From: Nostocoides jenkinsii Ben 74
GTDB lineage: Bacteria > Actinomycetota > Actinomycetes > Actinomycetales > Dermatophilaceae
DNA length: 64,000 nt
Assembly: GCF_001046875.1 (NCBI RefSeq)
Contig: NZ_HF571038.1
Span: 282,793-346,792 of the forward strand
Reading direction: 5' to 3'
In this document: positions 59,719 to 64,000 of the stretch, piece by piece
Layout of the letters: each line of letters opens with the position of its first letter
How positions within the stretch are numbered: the first letter of the stretch is position 1
Notes under the pieces: generated by a model
What the model was told of the DNA's origin: nothing
Database searches by the model: none
The model's input: the letters and a program-made list of their open reading frames with translations, nothing else
Translations under genes and position numbers: made by a program

Positions 59719-60119
59719 AGGGTCGCACGGGGGGCGGCCTCCAGGCGAAGTTTGCCGATCGCGTTGCCGCAGTTCTCACACGTGCCGTAGGTGCCGTCTT
59801 CGAGCCGCTCGATGGCACGGGTGCTTTGGACGAGGAGCTCGCGGGCGTTGTTGGCCAGGCTGAGTTCCTGCTCCCGCTCCAACGTCTTGCTGCCGGCATC
59901 GGCCTGGTCGTCGCCAGCGCCGTCTCCGGAGTGCCGCATCAACTCGACGACCTCGTGCTCGGCGACGTCGATCTCGCCACGCAGGGTCTCGATATCGGCC
60001 TCGAGGCCGGCGCGGATGGCGGCCAGCTCCGCAGCCGTCCAGGGCGCCTCCCCGTCCTTGACCGGCGGGGACGGAACCGAGCCTTGCGCGGTGGAGCGTG
60101 GTGCCCGTGTCGGCGACAT
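59682..60119 (-). CDS. DksA/TraR-family zinc-finger protein
   Basis: The 145-aa protein has a helical hairpin ([20 protein letters not shown] to [19 protein letters not shown]) and a C4 zinc finger CENCGN...CLPCKS. DksA/TraR proteins act at the RNA polymerase secondary channel. Actinobacterial versions lack the DksA acidic tip and are of unclear role. ATG 60119 is chosen because AAGGGG lies 6 nt upstream; the ATG at 60125 is too close to it. It overlaps lspA and follows the wag31 terminator. Confidence 0.85.
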   Translation of the reverse strand: MSPTRAPRSTAQGSVPSPPVKDGEAPWTAAELAAIRAGLEADIETLRGEIDVAEHEVVELMRHSGDGAGDDQADAGSKTLEREQELSLANNARELLVQSTRAIERLEDGTYGTCENCGNAIGKLRLEAAPRATLCLPCKSKEERR

Positions 60120-60198
60120 CGGCATCCCCTTCTGGCCTGGGCGGGTAGGAGGTTCTCGCGGACCTCGCAGGAGGAGAATAGGGCACCTGGGTGACAAA

Positions 60199-60239
60199 AG
60201 GCCGCCGGAGGCGAAGTTGCCTTCGCTCTCCGGCGGCCT
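60199..60239 (-). terminator. Rho-independent terminator of the division cluster
   Basis: A 12-bp stem (AGGCCGCCGGAG with its complement) contains an inner GCGAAG/CTTCGC pairing and is followed on the minus strand by TTTTGTC. It lies 19 nt after the wag31 stop. Confidence 0.85.
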
Positions 60240-60258
60240 GTCCACCTGGTGGAACGCC

Positions 60259-61398
60259 TCAGGCGTCCGCGACCTCCACGCGGGCCATGGACGTGCCGCT
60301 GAGGGTGTCGAGCTCCAGCAGCTGCTCCTGGAGGTAGCCCTTGAGGTGCGCGCGGTACTCGGACTCGAACGCGCGCAACTCCTCGATGGTCATCTCCAGT
60401 GACTGCCGCTGGCCTTCCAGGCTGCCGAGGATGTTGTCCCGCTGGCCCTGGGCCGCCGCCACGATCTGGGCCGCGTGCTCCTTCGCCTGACGCAGCATCG
60501 TCTCGCTCTGCTCCGTGGCGTCCGCGATCAGCGAGTCGTGCTCGGCCTGCCCGGTCGACAACAGCTCCTCGTGGCGCGCCTGCGCCTGGCCGACCAGCTC
60601 GTCGTGGAAGCTCTGCCCCTCGGTGACGAGGCGCTCGTGCGTGGCGGTGGCCTCCCCGACGCGCTCGTCGTGGATGCGCTGGGCGATGGCGAGCAACTCG
60701 TCGTGCCGCGCCTGGCCTTCGTTGACGAGGCGCTCGCGGGTGTTCTGGCCCTCGCTGACGTGCTCGTCGTGAACTCGCTGGGCCAAGGCGATCAAGCCGG
60801 AGGCGTCCGTGGGGGCGGGCGCCGGCGGGGCCGCCGCCACCGCGGATGACGCGGCGGACTGGGCCTCGGTGACCTTGGCCTCCAACTCGCTGAGGCGCTC
60901 CTGCATGGCGCGCTCAGCCGCCTCGGCATCGGAAGCGCGCTGACGCGCCGCATTCTCGGCCTCGTCGGCCCGCGCGTTGGCGGCCTCGACCCGCTCGCGT
61001 GCGGCCCGCTCGGCCTCGTCCGCGCGCAGGTTGACGTCCATCAAGTGCTTATCGATTGCGGCCTGCTCGCCATCACCGGAGGCGGCGGCAGCGGCAATGC
61101 GCTCATCGGTCTCGCGGCGGTGGCGCTCTTGCAACTCGCCGAGTGCACGCTCGGCCTCCTGACGCAAGGCAACCTCGCGGTCGATCCGCGCCTGCCATTC
61201 TCCCGTGTCAACCGACACGGGGATGGGGGCGGAGTCCGTCACCTTGGCATTGCGGCAGTTCTCCAGGTCGGCCGTGAGCCGGCGCATGGTCGCGACTACC
61301 TCGTCGAGGAAGTCGTCCACCTCGCGCTCGTCATACCCCCGACGAAACTGCGTGGTCCCAAACGTCTTGTTAAGGACGTCCTCGGGAGTCAGCGGCAT
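60259..61398 (-). CDS. wag31: DivIVA-family polar growth protein Wag31
   Basis: The 379-aa protein starts with the DivIVA lipid-binding domain (MPLTPEDVLNKTFGTTQFRR, then EREVDDFLDEVVATMRRL). It continues as long coiled coil. Between residues ~195 and 300 are repeated units (AQRVHDEHVSEGQNTRERL, then AQRIHDERVGEATATHERL, with following HDEL segments). It is longer than mycobacterial Wag31 (about 260 aa) mainly because of this repeat block. DivIVA recruits wall synthesis to poles and septa at negatively curved membrane. It is the last gene before the terminator at 60199. Confidence 0.93.
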   Translation of the reverse strand: MPLTPEDVLNKTFGTTQFRRGYDEREVDDFLDEVVATMRRLTADLENCRNAKVTDSAPIPVSVDTGEWQARIDREVALRQEAERALGELQERHRRETDERIAAAAASGDGEQAAIDKHLMDVNLRADEAERAARERVEAANARADEAENAARQRASDAEAAERAMQERLSELEAKVTEAQSAASSAVAAAPPAPAPTDASGLIALAQRVHDEHVSEGQNTRERLVNEGQARHDELLAIAQRIHDERVGEATATHERLVTEGQSFHDELVGQAQARHEELLSTGQAEHDSLIADATEQSETMLRQAKEHAAQIVAAAQGQRDNILGSLEGQRQSLEMTIEELRAFESEYRAHLKGYLQEQLLELDTLSGTSMARVEVADA

Positions 61399-61457
61399 GT
61401 CATCTCCTTGTCCTACATGTGCCCCGCCCCGGAATATCCGAGCCCCGACAACACACT

Positions 61458-61733
61458 TTAGAGGATGGAGAGGAGTACTGAAATTGCGAACATCAAGATG
61501 AGAAACGACAGATCTATGGCCACTGACCCCACCCGGACCGGCGGAATCACTCGTCTGAGGGCTTTGATCGGCGGATCCGACAACGTGTAGATGATCTCGG
61601 CACCGACCAGGACCGGCCCCCGCGGACGCCAGTCCCGGGCAAAGACCTGGACCCAGTCCAGCACGAGGCGCAGGATGAGAATGACGAAATAGATGTAGAC
61701 GGCGCTCTTGAGCACCTCACGCAGCATCACCAT
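61458..61733 (-). CDS. YggT-family membrane protein
   Basis: The 91-aa protein has two membrane segments (VYIYFVILILRLVLDWV and DLSFLILMFAISVLLSI) flanking LSDPPIKALRRVIPPVR, the YggT signature. The family sits between sepF and divIVA in many Gram-positive bacteria; its role is unknown, perhaps in division or osmotic protection. ATG 61733 is chosen because upstream residues are unlike the family; an ATG six bases downstream is possible. Confidence 0.85.
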   Translation of the reverse strand: MVMLREVLKSAVYIYFVILILRLVLDWVQVFARDWRPRGPVLVGAEIIYTLSDPPIKALRRVIPPVRVGSVAIDLSFLILMFAISVLLSIL

Positions 61734-61796
61734 GGCGCCCCCATCGTCGCCCGCGAAGCTGTGTGCGGCCAAACCGCCGCGACGGATCTCACGAGA

Positions 61797-62279
61797 TCAG
61801 CTCTGGTTGAACAACTCCCGCGGCGCCTCGACCACCGCGTCGTCATTGGCGATCTCAACGTGCGACGGCGACAGCAGGAACACCTTCGCCGTCACCCGCT
61901 CGATGCTGCCATGCAGGCCGAACACCAGACCGGCCGCAAAGTCGACGAGGCGCTTGGCGTCGGCGTCACTCATGTCGGTCAAGTTCATGATGACCGGGAC
62001 ACCGTCGCGGAAGCTCTCGCCGATGTTCTTGGCTTCGTTGTAGGTCCGCGGGTGGATGGTCGTGATGCGGCTCAGGGCCCCCATCGGGTCCTCCCGGACG
62101 AGTCGAGCGACATTGGTGGTCTTGCGGGCGACCGGGGCGACCTCGGCCGGGCCCGCCATCTCGGGCTCCTCGAGCGACTCGACCTCGTCATAGTCGTCGG
62201 CCTCGTAATAGTCGCGGTAGCGATCGTCCTCAGCGAACCCGAGGTAGACCATCGTCTTCTTCAGCGCGCCGCCGGCCAT
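61797..62279 (-). CDS. sepF: Cell division protein SepF
   Basis: The 160-aa protein has an N-terminal amphipathic start ([15 protein letters not shown]), an acidic Tyr-rich linker ([15 protein letters not shown]) and the C-terminal SepF domain ([20 protein letters not shown], then [20 protein letters not shown], ending [10 protein letters not shown]). SepF tethers FtsZ to the membrane, and in actinobacteria without FtsA it is the main anchor. It lies between yggS and yggT. Confidence 0.96.
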   Translation of the reverse strand: MAGGALKKTMVYLGFAEDDRYRDYYEADDYDEVESLEEPEMAGPAEVAPVARKTTNVARLVREDPMGALSRITTIHPRTYNEAKNIGESFRDGVPVIMNLTDMSDADAKRLVDFAAGLVFGLHGSIERVTAKVFLLSPSHVEIANDDAVVEAPRELFNQS

Positions 62280-62370
62280 GCCACTTCCTTAGCTATTGGG
62301 TCACCCGGGATCAGCCGGGAGCTTTGATGCCATAAGTCACGAGTTCGATGCCCGTGACGACGCAACGAAA

Positions 62371-63081
62371 CTATCCAACCCGGACGCGAGAACCGAGGAT
62401 TGCCGATCCGACACGCAGGTGTGTCGCGCCAGCGGCAACCGCCGCCTCCAGGTCGGCACTCATCCCGGCCGACATCATGGTCGCGGCCGGCGCTTGCGTC
62501 AGGACCCGCTCGCGAATCCGGGCCAGGTCGGCGAATGCCCGCGCGGGATCGGTTCCGCGCGGCGGCACCGCCATGACACCGCGCAGTGCCAGTCCGGCCG
62601 CGAGGGCCGATTCCACCAGGGCAGGGACATCGGCCACCGGGGCACCCCCGCGGGCCGGATCACCGTCGAGGCTCACTTGAATGAGGATCGCCGGATGGCG
62701 ATCCGTGGCGGCCGACGCCCGGGCAAGTGGCGCGACCAACTTGGCGCGATCGAGTGTGTGGATGGCGTCGGCATACCGGACGGCTTGGGCGGCCTTGTTG
62801 GTCTGCAACTGGCCGATGAGGTGCAGACACGCACCCGCGAACGCCCCGTCGTCGGACTTGGCCGCGGCCTCCTGCACCCGGTTCTCGCCGAACTCACGCA
62901 CACCGAGATCCACTAGGCGACGGACATCGTCGGCCGGATAGGTCTTGGTCACGACGATCAAGGTGACCGACTCCGGGTCCCGACCGCTGGCCGTGGCCGC
63001 CCGGCGGATCCGGTCCCGCGTCGCGGCGAGGTTGTCGGCCAGCAATCGCGTCCGCGGGTCGCCCGCGTCGCCCTGCGTCAT
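62371..63081 (-). CDS. yggS: YggS/PLPBP-family pyridoxal-phosphate homeostasis protein
   Basis: The 236-aa PLP-binding protein has VTLIVVTKTYPADDVRRLVD (the Lys that binds PLP), FGENRVQE, HLIGQLQTNKA and LRVGSAILG. It keeps free PLP low and moves it to enzymes. The ATG at 63081 overlaps the pgeF stop (ATGA). The position between pgeF and sepF is classic for actinobacterial division clusters. Confidence 0.95.
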   Translation of the reverse strand: MTQGDAGDPRTRLLADNLAATRDRIRRAATASGRDPESVTLIVVTKTYPADDVRRLVDLGVREFGENRVQEAAAKSDDGAFAGACLHLIGQLQTNKAAQAVRYADAIHTLDRAKLVAPLARASAATDRHPAILIQVSLDGDPARGGAPVADVPALVESALAAGLALRGVMAVPPRGTDPARAFADLARIRERVLTQAPAATMMSAGMSADLEAAVAAGATHLRVGSAILGSRVRVG

Positions 63082-63818
63082 GTCGTATGCCGCACGATCG
63101 CCCCGCCGAAGCGGCCCGTCACGCCGTCGCGCCGGTAGGAGAAGAGGTCAGCTCGCTCGCGCGTGCAGGCGTCCAGTCGCTCCGCACGGACGCCGAGGCG
63201 GGTTAGTTGGCCGAGGGCCCCGGCAGGCAGGTCGAGCCCCGGGGTTCCGTGCGAGGTGGTCGTGAAGGCCTCCGGGGCCACCGCGGCGACGTCACGGCGC
63301 ATCCCGTCTGGCACCTCATAACAAGGACCACAGATGGAGGGGCCGAGCACGGCCTCGATGGGCCCGGCGCCGAGGTCACGCATCGCGGCCACCACCGTGT
63401 CCAGCAAGCACGCCGCAAGGCCCGGACGGCCAACATGTGCCACCGCGATGACGTCCGTCCCCGGCGCGTGCAGGAGGACCGGAATGCAGTCGGCCACCAT
63501 GACGACGAGCGCCACCTCGGGTTCGCGCGTCACGAGCGCGTCGGCCTGCGGATAGGACCGGTCGGGATCCTCGTCCCGGAGATCGGCTGCGCTCAGGTGG
63601 ACCAACCGGCTGCCGTGCACCTGACGCATGAAGGCGATCCGCTCGGCGGCGACACCGAGGCGCTCCGCCACCAACTCTCGATTGGCCCTCACGGACGTCG
63701 GGTCGTCGCCGACATGGTCACCGAGGTTGAGGCTGGAAAAAGACGACGCGCTCGTGCCGCCGTGGCGATCGGTGACGACCCGATGAATCGGGCCGGCCAC
63801 GTCCTGCCAGGCGAACAC
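63078..63818 (-). CDS. pgeF: PgeF-type polyphenol oxidase/peptidoglycan editing factor (YlmD/YfiH family)
   Basis: The 246-aa protein starts VVTDRHGGTSASSFSSLNLG and has RQVHGSRLV, VMVADCIPVLLHAPG and a Cys-containing SICGPCYEV region, the metal ligands of the family. PgeF-type enzymes remove wrong residues from peptidoglycan precursors. The usual AHAGWRG motif reads AHVGRPG here, changing Trp-Arg to Arg-Pro next to the ligand His. GTG 63818 lies 24 nt after ftsZ. The gene overlaps yggS by 4 nt. Confidence 0.9.
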   Translation of the reverse strand: MFAWQDVAGPIHRVVTDRHGGTSASSFSSLNLGDHVGDDPTSVRANRELVAERLGVAAERIAFMRQVHGSRLVHLSAADLRDEDPDRSYPQADALVTREPEVALVVMVADCIPVLLHAPGTDVIAVAHVGRPGLAACLLDTVVAAMRDLGAGPIEAVLGPSICGPCYEVPDGMRRDVAAVAPEAFTTTSHGTPGLDLPAGALGQLTRLGVRAERLDACTRERADLFSYRRDGVTGRFGGAIVRHTT

Positions 63819-63842
63819 GAGCGCGACGAGTGAGGCGGGGGA

Positions 63843-64000
63843 CTACTTCAACCAGGACGGGACGTCCAGGTCGTCGTTGTCCTCGAAAACGGGCTGCTTC
63901 GGCGGGCGAACCGGCTCGACGGGAGCTGCCGGTGCCGGCTGGGTTGCCGGGGCCGCGGGCGCAGGGGTCGCCGGGGCGGGCGCGGTGATCGGACGAGCGG
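63843..64000 (-). CDS. ftsZ: Cell division protein FtsZ (C-terminal end only)
   Basis: Only the last 52 codons are in the window. They encode a Pro/Ala-rich linker and the conserved C-terminal peptide DNDDLDVPSWLK, which in actinobacteria binds SepF and other partners. The rest of the gene lies beyond the window edge. The order ftsZ-pgeF-yggS-sepF-yggT-wag31 confirms the identity. Confidence 0.95.
   Translation of the reverse strand, partial: ARPITAPAPATPAPAAPATQPAPAAPVEPVRPPKQPVFEDNDDLDVPSWLK

Overview
This window is about 68% GC, with short intergenic gaps, many GTG starts and many start/stop overlaps. It carries WhiB1, Wag31/DivIVA, SepF, a PdtaS-type kinase and the very large NAD-glutamate dehydrogenase. 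This points to an actinobacterium, most likely Micrococcales of the Dermatophilaceae/Intrasporangiaceae kind. The family is inferred from gene content and style only.

Layout. (1) 1-4.9 kb: end of a SAF/CpaB-like gene, a CpaE-like ATPase, a wax-ester-synthase-like acyltransferase with a degenerate active-site motif, and small conserved or unknown proteins. (2) 4.9-13.6 kb: NAD-GDH, a PdtaS-like sensor kinase, whiB1, a small membrane protein, and a DUF2207-like gene that appears broken by two frameshifts. (3) 13.7-29 kb: a coherent choline/glycine-betaine catabolic region. One six-gene minus-strand run holds betB, betA, an ATPase/double permease/binding protein importer and an IclR regulator. 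A BCCT transporter follows, then a dimethylglycine/sarcosine dehydrogenase with its own etfB-etfA. Divergent purU recycles folate. Three near-identical palindromes (GTTGC-N7-GCAAC) lie 18-25 nt before the starts of the dehydrogenase, BCCT and betB genes and look like the regulator's operators. (4) 29-41.7 kb: an OafA-type acyltransferase, a repeat-rich gap, a secreted polysaccharide deacetylase, a 5'-nucleotidase, oligopeptidase B, a GlcD-type FAD oxidase and dnaE. (5) 41.9-58 kb: a surface polysaccharide locus with Wzy-like ligase, two GT4 glycosyltransferases, a Wzz-like protein with a dead kinase-like domain, a Wzx-like flippase, three sulfotransferase genes (one with two domains), two related secreted glycosidase-like proteins and a lipoprotein. 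It probably makes a sulfated exopolysaccharide. (6) 58-64 kb, minus strand: the end of the division/cell-wall cluster, ftsZ (C-terminus only), pgeF, yggS, sepF, yggT, wag31, dksA/traR-like, lspA, rluD.

In region 3 the parts fit one pathway. Choline or betaine is imported, BetA/BetB oxidise choline to betaine, the GcvT-fused flavoenzyme demethylates dimethylglycine/sarcosine onto folate and passes electrons to EtfBA, and PurU returns formyl-folate to free folate. No enzyme for the first betaine demethylation is in view.

Across the window the 7-mer GGCATAC/GTATGCC occurs more than 50 times. It is used in all three codon frames and forces rare codons such as ATA and GTA, so it looks like DNA-level selection. 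It is absent from a 5.7-kb stretch of the polysaccharide locus. Several genes start 6-8 nt after a TANNNT box, as expected of leaderless transcripts.
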